A stretch of DNA of 28,697 nt from a virus. Both the position numbers and the translations under genes were made by a program. The notes below the pieces were generated by a model that saw nothing but the letters and a program-made list of their open reading frames with translations, was not told the origin of the DNA and did no database searches. Position 1 is the stretch's first letter. Every line of letters begins with the position of its first letter. This document shows, one piece after another, positions 1 to 6,897 of this stretch. The stretch is from positions 1 through 28,697 of IMG/VR virus record IMGVR_UViG_3300009132_000022, one strand, 5' to 3'.

Positions 1-119
1 ATCATAAAACCATAGGTATCGTTACCTTCAAAATTAAATGTTTCTTTAGCAGAAGTAGCTACATAGCTGTCACTAAGAGGCGTTACTCCGTCTGAAGTAT
101 ACCACCTTAAAATTCCATC
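1..119. repeat. Direct terminal repeat, left copy
   Basis: These 119 bases are identical to the last 119 bases of the window (28579-28697). The reading frame that crosses them is the same in both copies, so the two ends join cleanly. Such an exact short overlap is what a k-mer assembler leaves when it walks around a circular or circularly permuted molecule, and 119 is a k value commonly used by assemblers. A genuine short terminal repeat cannot be excluded from sequence alone. Confidence 0.95.
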
Positions 120-1538
120 TGAAAATGATGGTATTTCAAATTCGGCTGTATACTCTGTATTTTTTTCTATTAAAAACTTCGTCTGTTTAAAATTGCTTCC
201 AAGCTGAGAAGAAACATAATTGCCTTTAGGGTCACTAGGGTCTGTTGTTATAAATATTTCTCCTCCAGTATTTGTTAAAATCCAATCGTCGTCAGGGTCT
301 ATTTGTTTTACAAACATAGAAGTAACATCACCAATAAAAGAAGACGAACAGCCTAAACCAGTTACCGTTCCAGAAGTTCCCACTAAATACTGGTAATGAG
401 TTCCGTTACTTGTTACATTATCTCCTTTCGTGTCTGATACAATTCCATAAATGTTTCCTTGTACGTAATTAGCTACTGTAAAAGTTAATTCATACGCCTT
501 AGTTACATTAGGTATACTTGGCTGTGTAGCTACTTCTCCGTCTCCTCCGTTTATTACAAGACCACCACTACCAAAAGAAGCTCCAGTTCCTAGAGTCCAT
601 TCATCGGTAGGGTCAAGTTGTTTAATTGATATGTTTGTAATTGTTGACGAATTTGCCGATGTAGTTGCTTCAACTGAAAAAGTAGTAACTTTTGCTTTTA
701 AATAGTATGTATTTGCCCCGTCTAATATTAACCTACTCGGAGCATCGCCATAAAAACTTCCTGAATCAAAATACAAAACACCTAAACCCGACTTAGTTAC
801 AGTAATTTTATAAAAAGCACCTGCAACTAATACACTCGTTTGTGATAAATCTGCATTAGTTCCGTTTGAAATTGCTTTATCTTCTCCAACACTCCACCCC
901 GTTCCAAGTGTCCAATTTTCGCCTAGTTTTTTAACTGATATGCTATCGAAATCCACTAAATCACCTATCACCGCACTTGCTAAATAAAAACGAAAAGTAG
1001 TAGAAGTTGAAACTACATAAAATTCATAATCTTGCCAATCAGAAGTCAAAGTTGGATTTGTAACAACTTCTCCAAGTTCCCCATTATCCCCTATCGAATT
1101 AAAAGCACTTCCTTGAGCAGTCACACCATCAGCCTTAGTACCTCGAACCCTCATATTCACTTTATAACTTGCGTTCAAAGTATGCCCAAAATTTGCGTAC
1201 AAAGCCGCCCCTGTACCTATGTCATAAGTTAAACGCATAAATTCTGCTGCATCCCAAGTTGGTGTCGCCCTATCAACACCCCCTGTTTCTGCCATTTTCC
1301 ATTGTGAAATATCTGAATTTGTAAAGTTTGGATATGTCACTTCTTCCGTTCCCGTAGCAGTAAAATCACCATTGGAAACTAACTCTGAACCTATAGCCTC
1401 AAAAGAGTAATTCTGAATTACATTAGCTCCAACTTGAGAGAAGTCACCATTTTGTACTAATTCAGGGTTAGAAGTCCCATCATAGTCGTCTAGCTTAATT
1501 GCAAATTTCTTTTCTGCTGTTGAATCTAATTGTATCAT
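1..1538 (-). CDS. Modular tail fibre / receptor-binding protein, N-terminal part (continues at 28578)
   Basis: An open frame starts at ATG 1538 (MIQLDSTAEKKF) and runs without a stop off the left edge. After circularisation it continues to the stop at 28230, giving 628 aa. Residues 199-216, 302-321 and 408-426 carry a recurring linker of the form [I/F]-[S/V]-[V/I/K]-K-[K/Q]-[L/I]...W, often followed by LGTG. It separates beta-rich modules of about 100-120 residues resembling carbohydrate-binding jelly rolls. The N-terminus has repeated L-V-x-N-G-D-F motifs (about residues 27-33 and 53-59). I infer a virion fibre or spike that binds surface polysaccharide. The gene lies between a metallophosphoesterase and the portal; its 3' end overlaps the portal start by four bases (ATGA). 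The family is not firmly recognised. Confidence 0.75.
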   Translation of the reverse strand, partial: MIQLDSTAEKKFAIKLDDYDGTSNPELVQNGDFSQVGANVIQNYSFEAIGSELVSNGDFTATGTEEVTYPNFTNSDISQWKMAETGGVDRATPTWDAAEFMRLTYDIGTGAALYANFGHTLNASYKVNMRVRGTKADGVTAQGSAFNSIGDNGELGEVVTNPTLTSDWQDYEFYVVSTSTTFRFYLASAVIGDLVDFDSISVKKLGENWTLGTGWSVGEDKAISNGTNADLSQTSVLVAGAFYKITVTKSGLGVLYFDSGSFYGDAPSRLILDGANTYYLKAKVTTFSVEATTSANSSTITNISIKQLDPTDEWTLGTGASFGSGGLVINGGDGEVATQPSIPNVTKAYELTFTVANYVQGNIYGIVSDTKGDNVTSNGTHYQYLVGTSGTVTGLGCSSSFIGDVTSMFVKQIDPDDDWILTNTGGEIFITTDPSDPKGNYVSSQLGSNFKQTKFLIEKNTEYTAEFEIPSFSDGILRWYTSDGVTPLSDSYVATSAKETFNFEGNDTYGFM

Positions 1539-1553
1539 ACCTATATATATAAA
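1535..1553 (-). promoter_or_regulatory. TATATATA leader of the fibre gene
   Basis: The minus strand reads TTTATATATATAGGTATGA across the fibre start codon. Apart from one base it matches the leader of the scaffold-like gene at 4526-4544. There is no Shine-Dalgarno sequence, as expected in Bacteroidota. It is probably a translation-initiation leader. A T4-like late -10 box is possible, but it would put transcription start at or inside the start codon. Confidence 0.45.
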
Positions 1554-1567
1554 TATTTGCTTTTCGT

Positions 1568-2314
1568 TTACAATACAGTAGCTTTTTTTACTGGCTCTCT
1601 TTTTCTACCTAGCTCTAAAGGTACGTTTATACAGGTGTTATTACCTAATATCACAGCAACCCCTAAAGCTTGTTTTTTAAAAGATTTAGCATAACTTAAA
1701 GCATAAGCATCTCTGTCTATACCGCATCCTACCTGACAAGAGAAAATTCTATAGTTCGCGCCCACAAACCAATGCGTTTCCATTTTTGTATGTATATGCC
1801 CCTGTACTGTAGACATTAAATCGTTTTTTGCTTTGGTACTTGCCTGACCTCCCTCTCCGTGAACAAATTGTATGTCCCCTATTACGAGCCTTTCTGTCCA
1901 CCTCCAGTTAGGGGTTTCTAAAACATCGTTATAATTTTTTATCCAGTCTTTAGGTATACCTGCTGTAAAAGCTTTCCTAGATACTATCCTGTCATGATTG
2001 CCTATTATAACGTCTGCATCTGGAAAAGCATTATACCACTTAGCTACATTTTTTTTGGCTTGTTTTAACTCGTCTCCTGCGCTCAATCCGTCAGGGTCGC
2101 TTTCGTGGTATGAACTCGCGTGTGAATCAATAATGTCACCTATAAAGACTACTCTTGTGCAATTATACTTACCATACGTCTCTACAGCGTGTTTAAGGTA
2201 CTTAGGATGGTCGAAAGGACAATGCAAGTCCCCTACTACCAATATACGCTCTTCGTCGCTTGTAAGGTGTTCAAAAGCCTTTAAACGGTTTCCCGATAAT
2301 CTTGGTCTAGTCAT
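1568..2314 (-). CDS. Calcineurin-like metallophosphoesterase
   Basis: This 248-aa protein has the full metallophosphoesterase motif set in order: GDLH (residues 28-31), GDIID (59-63), GNHD (105-108), a histidine in FVHGEG (152) and GHIH (172-175). These residues bind a dinuclear metal centre that hydrolyses phosphoesters. Substrates in this superfamily range from phosphoproteins to nucleic acids and cyclic nucleotides, so the target cannot be named. No signal peptide or membrane segment is seen, so it should act in the cytoplasm. The gene sits between the tail tube candidate and the fibre gene, just after a terminator, and has no obvious promoter. Such an enzyme among virion genes is unusual; DNA processing or removal of a nucleotide defence signal are both possible. 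Confidence 0.88.
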   Translation of the reverse strand: MTRPRLSGNRLKAFEHLTSDEERILVVGDLHCPFDHPKYLKHAVETYGKYNCTRVVFIGDIIDSHASSYHESDPDGLSAGDELKQAKKNVAKWYNAFPDADVIIGNHDRIVSRKAFTAGIPKDWIKNYNDVLETPNWRWTERLVIGDIQFVHGEGGQASTKAKNDLMSTVQGHIHTKMETHWFVGANYRIFSCQVGCGIDRDAYALSYAKSFKKQALGVAVILGNNTCINVPLELGRKREPVKKATVL

Positions 2315-2326
2315 CGTCTCTAAATT

Positions 2327-2356
2327 AAAAAGGGGCAGCCGTTAAGCCACCCCTTT
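2327..2356 (-). terminator. Rho-independent terminator after the capsid/tube genes
   Basis: Read on the minus strand, AAAGGGGUGGC pairs with GCUGCCCCUUU around a six-base loop, an 11-bp stem with two G-U pairs, followed by a run of U. It lies between the tail tube candidate stop (2383) and the metallophosphoesterase start (2314), so it should end or thin out the transcript carrying scaffold, capsid and tube. Confidence 0.85.
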
Positions 2357-2382
2357 CCATCTTTTATTATCAACAGGTTTAT

Positions 2383-2937
2383 TTACGATACTGTTACACC
2401 AGTTACACCGCTTAACGGTGAGGTGTTAGTGCCATCTGCTGCCTGTAGGAATACATCGCGCTCCTTTCCTTGAAGCTCGATAGTATAACCAGACATATCA
2501 CCCATTGCTGTTCCTGAAACTACAGTCCCTCCTGTCACATTCATACCATACTCAGCTCCTAGAAGATAAACGTGTGGCACTCCTGCCGTCTTTTCATCTG
2601 CTGTTTGAACCCAAATATTAGGTCTTCCTTGACAAAGGACTCGTATATCTGCTATATCAGTAGAATCTAACTTTTGGAAAACCAAAGAAAGATTTTGCTC
2701 AAAGAATGTTGTACCGTTTACAGCGTTAGCTTGAAAATTACAAGTCATACTTGAGGTTTCAGCGCGAACATCGAATTGGTAAAAAGTTTGAGCCTCAATA
2801 GCTGATACTACCCCTCCTGTTTCGGAATAAGCAGCTCCTGCAAGAATGTCAAGGTAATTGCCAATATATACTCTAACAATACCACCTATTCCATCTTTAC
2901 ATCCTACTGCTCTTCCTGAACTTAAATCACAAGCCAT
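2383..2937 (-). CDS. Putative major tail tube protein
   Basis: This 184-aa, beta-rich protein has no membrane segment. It begins MACDLSSGRAVGCKDGIGG and contains NGTTFFEQNL in the middle and GTAMGDMSGYTIEL near the C-terminus. The layout resembles a structural protein I recall encoded after the major capsid in many Bacteroidota phages and regarded as tail tube or main structural protein. It lies 27 bases downstream of the capsid gene and just before a terminator, which suggests high expression. A head decoration protein is the alternative. The assignment rests on resemblance and position, not on a diagnostic motif. Confidence 0.6.
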   Translation of the reverse strand: MACDLSSGRAVGCKDGIGGIVRVYIGNYLDILAGAAYSETGGVVSAIEAQTFYQFDVRAETSSMTCNFQANAVNGTTFFEQNLSLVFQKLDSTDIADIRVLCQGRPNIWVQTADEKTAGVPHVYLLGAEYGMNVTGGTVVSGTAMGDMSGYTIELQGKERDVFLQAADGTNTSPLSGVTGVTVS

Positions 2938-2964
2938 TTCGTTTTTATTTTAAAGGTTAAACAA

Positions 2965-4023
2965 TTAGTCGCCTATAACTGCGTCATAAGCACCTACCAC
3001 AACATCAGCAGGTAAGCCTACTTGACAACCTAAACCGAAACGCATTGCAATTTTAACATTGTCAGAACCATCATACTGCCAAGCGTCAATGTATTGAGCT
3101 GTGGTGTAATCTGTATTCAAGTTAGAACCTACCACTAAATTCTCTTCGTAAGTTAATACTAGAGCCTCGTCAAACATACCTTGACAAACGTGAATTGGAA
3201 TACCTAAGTATTGCAATGTATCAAACGCTTGGTTAGTAGACTGTAAATTCACACCTTGATAAGAACCGCTAGTAGATAATGCTTGCATATAGTTTCCTGC
3301 TGTCTTAGGAGAGCAGTAAAAAGCAATATCTGGACGGTTTAAAATAGCAGGGCAAGAAGCTAAAGCCTCATTGTAAACTTCGTGAAAAGCTCCATCGTTA
3401 TTAATGATATGAGGGTCTGCTGCTGTACCTGCGTTAAAACCGTTTGCTGTAACAATTTTCTCGTTAGTATTAGGTGAAGCTTCAGTACCTCCTGCTGCTA
3501 AGATAGAAGCTCTGTAACCTCCGTTATCAAAAGTTCCATCGTTAGAAAGGAATCCAGTTGCATAAACAGAAGAACCTTGCCAGATAGAAGTCTCTACTCC
3601 TTGAGCTGCGTAACCTGCTACAGTTGCCATAGAGAAGTTTACAAACTCAGGTGAACCTGCTGTCATAGTTTCTCTTGCGCCTGTCATTCCTGCCCACGTA
3701 GGTAGGAGTGTTTTACGACATAACTCTTCCATAACAGCTAAGTCAGTAAGAGTAAGAACTCTCTCTCCTAGTGTTAGTGAGTCGTTGTCATTCCAGTCAC
3801 AGTTACCTGCCTGAATAACGCCTGTAGACGAAAGGCTAGAAATTACGGCTTTGCTCTGAATACCGTCGATTTGTCGCACAAAACCTTGTGTTAAGGTATT
3901 GGCGAGTTTAAGAGCAGGAGCTACAAACGGTGCTGCGTGTACACCTGCGTAAGTTGTAGCAGGTGAAACAGTAGGGTTTGCGAACTCTCTGCGCTTTCTT
4001 GATAGTGAACGTGAATAGCTCAT
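2965..4023 (-). CDS. Major capsid protein (putative)
   Basis: This 352-aa soluble protein is rich in Ala, Thr and Gly. It directly follows a scaffold-like gene (stop and start share a base at 4023) and precedes a tube-like gene, which is the standard scaffold-capsid-tube order. A basic N-terminus (SRKRREF) leads into a region that could be the N-arm. The middle and C-terminal parts, for example PDIAFYCSPKTAGNYMQAL and the closing GLGCQVGLPADVVVGAYDA, look like the P and A domain pattern of HK97-fold capsids. No sequence motif proves the fold. A predicted structure would decide it. Confidence 0.75.
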   Translation of the reverse strand: MSYSRSLSRKRREFANPTVSPATTYAGVHAAPFVAPALKLANTLTQGFVRQIDGIQSKAVISSLSSTGVIQAGNCDWNDNDSLTLGERVLTLTDLAVMEELCRKTLLPTWAGMTGARETMTAGSPEFVNFSMATVAGYAAQGVETSIWQGSSVYATGFLSNDGTFDNGGYRASILAAGGTEASPNTNEKIVTANGFNAGTAADPHIINNDGAFHEVYNEALASCPAILNRPDIAFYCSPKTAGNYMQALSTSGSYQGVNLQSTNQAFDTLQYLGIPIHVCQGMFDEALVLTYEENLVVGSNLNTDYTTAQYIDAWQYDGSDNVKIAMRFGLGCQVGLPADVVVGAYDAVIGD

Positions 4024-4529
4024 TATTTGTTTAAATTTTTATTAATCATATTAAATGCCTGACTAGTAGCTTTACCCATTGTGGTATTGCTCTCCTCATT
4101 TTCTTCTCCAAAAGGAGCATTTCTGAGTGGCTTGGTTGCAGGCGACTGACCAAACTCACGAAGCTGCTTACGCAACTCTATGTTCTGACGACGTAAACGA
4201 CTTAACATACGAGCCTCACGACCCTCTTTACTAAGACCTCTACGAGTCCTTGAGCCTCTCCTACGTCCTCGACGCTGACGAGAAGCCTCTACTTTTTCTT
4301 CGATTTTTTCTTCTTTCACTTCTTCAGTTACTTCTATTTCGCCTTCGCTTGCTTCAATTAAGTCCATTGCCATTTGATGCACAGCTTCAGCTTGTTCAGC
4401 AGATAACCCCATCTCTACTAACAGATTTACAAAAACTTCGTGGGAGTCTGGGGTAGACTCCTCAACTACTGTGGTTTCTTCGACTTTCGTTTCCTCCACA
4501 ATTTCTTCTTCAAATTTATACTTACTCAT
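4023..4529 (-). CDS. Scaffold-like protein with Arg-rich segment
   Basis: The 168-aa protein has three parts. Residues about 5-80 are strongly acidic with repeated Glu-Val-Glu. Residues about 83-122 are extremely basic (SRQRRGRRRGSRTRR and following) and likely helical. The C-terminal part contains SPATKPLRNAPFGEE, like the tails of scaffold proteins in other Bacteroidota phages. The position immediately before the capsid gene supports a scaffold or assembly role. The basic stretch could bind DNA, RNA or the acidic half of another copy. It starts at ATG 4529 behind a TATATATA leader also found at the fibre gene. Confidence 0.6.
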   Translation of the reverse strand: MSKYKFEEEIVEETKVEETTVVEESTPDSHEVFVNLLVEMGLSAEQAEAVHQMAMDLIEASEGEIEVTEEVKEEKIEEKVEASRQRRGRRRGSRTRRGLSKEGREARMLSRLRRQNIELRKQLREFGQSPATKPLRNAPFGEENEESNTTMGKATSQAFNMINKNLNK

Positions 4530-4544
4530 ACTTATATATATAAA
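4526..4544 (-). promoter_or_regulatory. TATATATA leader of the scaffold-like gene
   Basis: The minus strand reads TTTATATATATAAGTATGA across the start codon, one base different from the leader of the fibre gene at 1535-1553. Both copies are preceded by GCAAATA a short distance upstream. It is likely a translation enhancer; a phage-specific promoter element is possible. Confidence 0.45.
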
Positions 4545-4564
4545 GGCGTTTATTTGCCTGTTTT

Positions 4565-4825
4565 TTAATAGCCATATTCGGCTTCGTCAATAATTTCTAA
4601 AAATAAATCTCTGTCTATATTCCTTATGGTATCTGGGGCGTATCTCTGGAATAAAAGGCGTGTCCTTTCATAATCTTCGTCGTATACAGCGTCTTCTATT
4701 TGACCTATAACAGCCAAGAATCTAGTATCGTACTCATAGTCAAACGCAAATTCTTCTAGCATAACAATTAACTCCTGTTGTGCTGAGTTAGTCCATACGT
4801 CCCATATTCTTCTAATTAAACTCAT
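4565..4825 (-). CDS. Small acidic protein, island gene 10
   Basis: This 86-aa protein has about 20 Asp/Glu against 8 Arg and is probably helical, with no membrane segment or recognised domain. The first 20 residues (MSLIRRIWDVWTNSAQQ) are amphipathic and the remainder is acidic, ending in EYGY. It is the last of a run of small acidic genes and lies directly before the scaffold-like gene. Its start shares a base with the stop of the preceding gene (TAATG), so translation is probably coupled. The charge and the nearby ArdA-like gene suggest a DNA mimic or an anti-defence role, but nothing in the sequence proves this. Confidence 0.7.
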   Translation of the reverse strand: MSLIRRIWDVWTNSAQQELIVMLEEFAFDYEYDTRFLAVIGQIEDAVYDEDYERTRLLFQRYAPDTIRNIDRDLFLEIIDEAEYGY

Positions 4826-5055
4826 TATACACCAAATACTTCATAACCTTCGTCTTCTACCCAACTGATTATCGCGTCTACTGCGCTAAGTTTGTTTCCA
4901 TATACGTAAATAATTACGTCAGCACCTTCTTGGAAAATCTCATAATCTACTGGTAAAGAAACTCCCCTACCAAAACTCTCGTTATTCCAATCTATTAAAT
5001 TTTCTATCTCTACTGCGTCTGCATCAAAGACTTTAAACCCTCCTAAATATTCCAT
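4825..5055 (-). CDS. Small acidic protein, island gene 9
   Basis: This 76-aa protein has about 16 acidic and 3 basic residues. Alternating beta and helix segments (FKVFDADAVEIENLIDW, then DVIIYVYGNKLSAVDAIISW) suggest a small alpha/beta fold. No family is recognised. Its start is preceded by AATAAAAAGAATATG, the same leader as the next gene upstream (5075-5341), so the pair probably arose by copying of a leader or a gene. Confidence 0.7.
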   Translation of the reverse strand: MEYLGGFKVFDADAVEIENLIDWNNESFGRGVSLPVDYEIFQEGADVIIYVYGNKLSAVDAIISWVEDEGYEVFGV

Positions 5056-5068
5056 ATTCTTTTTATTA
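5053..5068 (-). repeat. Leader repeat B, copy 1
   Basis: The minus strand reads TAATAAAAAGAATATG, ending in the start codon of the gene at 4825-5055. An identical 16-base copy precedes the gene at 5075-5341. The A-rich bases just before ATG fit translation initiation in Bacteroidota. Confidence 0.75.
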
Positions 5069-5074
5069 AGCTCA

Positions 5075-5341
5075 TTAGTTAGCGTGAAAATTTACCTCTA
5101 CGTGACCTTCAAAGTCTACTCCTGCTTCCATATACCAACCGCTATTTCTTTCTACATATTCAAGTGCTGACATTAATCTGTCTAAATCATTGTCTGGTAT
5201 AGGTATGTATGAGTCAATTCTAAGGTGGTAATCACTTACTGTTTCAAAGTCCCAATCTCTTCCACGTAAACCTACCTCAGCTTCAAATGCTTCAAAAATT
5301 CCGTCAAAGACAATTTCCCAGTCGTATTGATAATCGTTCAT
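5075..5341 (-). CDS. Small acidic protein, island gene 8
   Basis: This 88-aa protein is strongly acidic and aromatic, beginning MNDYQYDWEIVFDGIFEAFE. The C-terminal half (YHLRIDSYIPIPDNDLDRL, then VDFEGHVEVNFHAN) looks like a small mixed alpha/beta domain. There is no cysteine, signal peptide or membrane segment, and no family was recognised. It follows the ArdA-like gene and shares its leader type with the next gene downstream. A role in blocking host DNA-targeting defence is inferred from charge and context only. Confidence 0.7.
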   Translation of the reverse strand: MNDYQYDWEIVFDGIFEAFEAEVGLRGRDWDFETVSDYHLRIDSYIPIPDNDLDRLMSALEYVERNSGWYMEAGVDFEGHVEVNFHAN

Positions 5342-5354
5342 ATTCTTTTTATTA
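5339..5354 (-). repeat. Leader repeat B, copy 2
   Basis: This is an exact second copy of TAATAAAAAGAATATG. Its first three bases are the TAA stop of the ArdA-like gene and its last three the ATG of the next gene. Confidence 0.75.
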
Positions 5355-6083
5355 GTGGTTTCTCCAAACCCTGTCTTTAATTAAACTATAGTCATACTCT
5401 AAGTCTCTAGCAAATTTTTTGTAGTCAAAAAAATCTTTTACCTTGTCACCTAAAGCTGACTCTAAATCTCCAACTAAATCATATACATACCATTCGGCTA
5501 TAGCTTCGTTACGCATATCTGTTATTTCTTCGTAATACGCTTGTGCTTCTGCTTCAGTATCATACTGGTATTCCCAGTCGTCCATAATAAGGTTATATAC
5601 GTCACCGTTAGCAACTAAAGATAAACCCAAGTCATTCCAGTCAAAATAGCTTTCAGCTAGTTCTTTGGGTATGTTGTTTCCATAAACGTCGTCTATAAAG
5701 TTGTAAGCATAAGCGAGCATAGAATCATACTCTCCTGAGTAAGCCTCTTCTAAATAGTCTTTTGAAACGCCACCCATATCACTTGCCACTTTTAATATGT
5801 CGTAAAGGTCTAAACCTATATCTTCTCCAAATTCTCCTAACTCTTGTAGCTCGTCCCAATTATTTTCTGACATACCATAGCCGTCCATACAATAATCACT
5901 TATACCGTCTGAATCCACAAACTCCCATTCTTCAACTTCTGGTGGGTAGTTGTCGTATGATTCTTTTAAACCGTCTTGAAAATCGTCCCAAGAGTTAAAC
6001 GAAAAAGGGTATATGTAAAAACCTTGACCACGATAGTTATAATCGTAAGGCTCCATAAAAATCCAAATTTTATCTAGTTTCAT
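5352..6083 (-). CDS. ardA: ArdA-like antirestriction protein with duplicated C-terminal module
   Basis: This 243-aa, very acidic protein resembles ArdA, the DNA-mimic dimer that occupies the DNA-binding groove of type I restriction-modification enzymes. The end of the chain has the family signature FFDYKKFARDL (218-228) followed by a short beta hairpin. The N-terminal SFNSWDDFQDGLKESY (28-43) and acidic middle also fit. Typical ArdA proteins are about 165-180 aa. The extra length is explained by a degenerate earlier copy of the same module, ESYFDWNDLGLSL (144-156), preceded like the second copy by a helix. The gene is tightly packed between acidic genes. It lies in the late half of the genome, although antirestriction genes are usually early. 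The assignment is from memory of the family, not from a search. Confidence 0.75.
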   Translation of the reverse strand: MKLDKIWIFMEPYDYNYRGQGFYIYPFSFNSWDDFQDGLKESYDNYPPEVEEWEFVDSDGISDYCMDGYGMSENNWDELQELGEFGEDIGLDLYDILKVASDMGGVSKDYLEEAYSGEYDSMLAYAYNFIDDVYGNNIPKELAESYFDWNDLGLSLVANGDVYNLIMDDWEYQYDTEAEAQAYYEEITDMRNEAIAEWYVYDLVGDLESALGDKVKDFFDYKKFARDLEYDYSLIKDRVWRNH

Positions 6084-6084
6084 T

Positions 6085-6360
6085 TTAATTGTATAATTCT
6101 AAGTTATAGACTTCGTTATTTAGAGCGTCTATTAAATCTGTCTCAAAGCCTCTTCCAAACTCTCTTTCTGCTGTGTCGTAAGCCATATTTAAAAGCCTGT
6201 GCGTAGCATCTGTATCACCGTCTGCTAAAGTGTCTGAAGCTTCAAATAATAAATCTAAAAGCTTTCCAGAAGCTCCTATCTCTTCTAAAGCTATATCCAT
6301 TATTACTATGGGTAACTCCCAAGTTCTTAGGTAATCTTGTACTATTCTTTCAGCACTCAT
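6085..6360 (-). CDS. Small acidic helical protein, island gene 6
   Basis: This 91-aa protein is predicted to be almost entirely helical (for example IVQDYLRTWELPIVIMDIAL, then LLDLLFEASDTLADGDTDA). It is acidic and lacks cysteine and membrane segments. It lies one base upstream of the ArdA-like gene, and its start overlaps the preceding stop (TAATG), so the two are probably translated together. The helical pattern would suit a protein-protein adaptor or a small DNA mimic. No family is recognised. Confidence 0.7.
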   Translation of the reverse strand: MSAERIVQDYLRTWELPIVIMDIALEEIGASGKLLDLLFEASDTLADGDTDATHRLLNMAYDTAEREFGRGFETDLIDALNNEVYNLELYN

Positions 6361-6620
6361 TAGTCGTTAGAATGTACGTTAGCGTAAACATCATCAACCC
6401 ACTCCCACCACATACCATAAGCGTTCATTACGTCTTGTAATTCTTCGCTTCCTAATATACCAAAATCTGTGCTAGACCAATAAGAAGCGTGGTCGCTGTC
6501 TCCTACAGCCATCATAAATAATGCTCCTCCACTCCCATACGGTCTTGCTTCCATTACTTCTATACCAAGCCTTTCTAACTCTCGGATAGCTTGTTCTTCT
6601 CTGTTTAATTTATATCTCAT
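6360..6620 (-). CDS. Small acidic protein with MRYKLNR start, island gene 5
   Basis: This 86-aa protein begins MRYKLNREEQAIRELERLGI and then becomes acidic and aromatic (ALFMMAVGDSDHASYWSST, then MWWEWVDDVYANVH). The first seven residues and the leader are shared with the gene at 6898-7161 through a 39-base near-identical stretch, while the rest of the two proteins differs. This looks like a common start module attached to different bodies, or old paralogues that diverged. No known domain is seen. Confidence 0.7.
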   Translation of the reverse strand: MRYKLNREEQAIRELERLGIEVMEARPYGSGGALFMMAVGDSDHASYWSSTDFGILGSEELQDVMNAYGMWWEWVDDVYANVHSND

Positions 6621-6636
6621 TTTAACTTCCGTATTT
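6598..6636 (-). repeat. Repeat C, copy 1 (leader plus first codons)
   Basis: This 39-base stretch holds AAATACGGAAGTTAAAATGA and the first codons (MRYKLNR) of the gene at 6360-6620. It differs by one base from 7139-7177. It extends past the start codon, so it is a duplicated piece of gene rather than only a ribosome-binding leader. Confidence 0.85.
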
Positions 6637-6896
6637 TAATTTATTTTTTTTATATATGAAGTAACCATAGAGTAAAACTCCTCATCTTTAGTAAAATAGT
6701 ATATATCTTCAGATAGTGACTCCTCGTCTTCTGCCCAAACAGTAAACACTTCCGAGTCGCCAGTAGCATCGTCGTACATTTCAACTTCAAACATATAACC
6801 TCTCTCGAACGGGTTTCCTTGCGAATATGCGTCCCAATCGTCAAAGAATTTTATTAGTTCTCTGTTATCGTATATACTGTTAAATTTGTAACTCAT
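6636..6896 (-). CDS. Small acidic protein with MSYKFN start, island gene 4
   Basis: This 86-aa protein begins MSYKFNSIYDNRELIKFFDD and has a strongly acidic centre (YDDATGDSEVFTVWAEDEES) followed by a more basic tail ending IKKIN. The start MSYKFN and the leader GAAGTTAAAATGAG resemble those of the two MRYKLNR genes on either side, so all three may be related. Beta strands around FEVEMYDD and EVFTVWAE suggest a small alpha/beta domain. Function unknown; it belongs to the acidic island. Confidence 0.7.
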   Translation of the reverse strand: MSYKFNSIYDNRELIKFFDDWDAYSQGNPFERGYMFEVEMYDDATGDSEVFTVWAEDEESLSEDIYYFTKDEEFYSMVTSYIKKIN

Positions 6897-6897
6897 T

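Noticed and set aside
1032-1232. Plus-strand 66-codon frame in the left part of the window
   Set aside because: It is antisense to the fibre gene and has no supporting signal.
4544-4560. Hairpin AGGC/GCCT before the scaffold-like gene as a terminator
   Set aside because: The stem is only about four pairs with a large loop and lacks a proper U run.
5762-5998. Plus-strand 78-codon frame inside ardA, and similar plus-strand frames such as 7362-7631, 11199-11600 and 10197-10547
   Set aside because: They lie antisense within well-supported genes, have low-complexity products and no leader or promoter.
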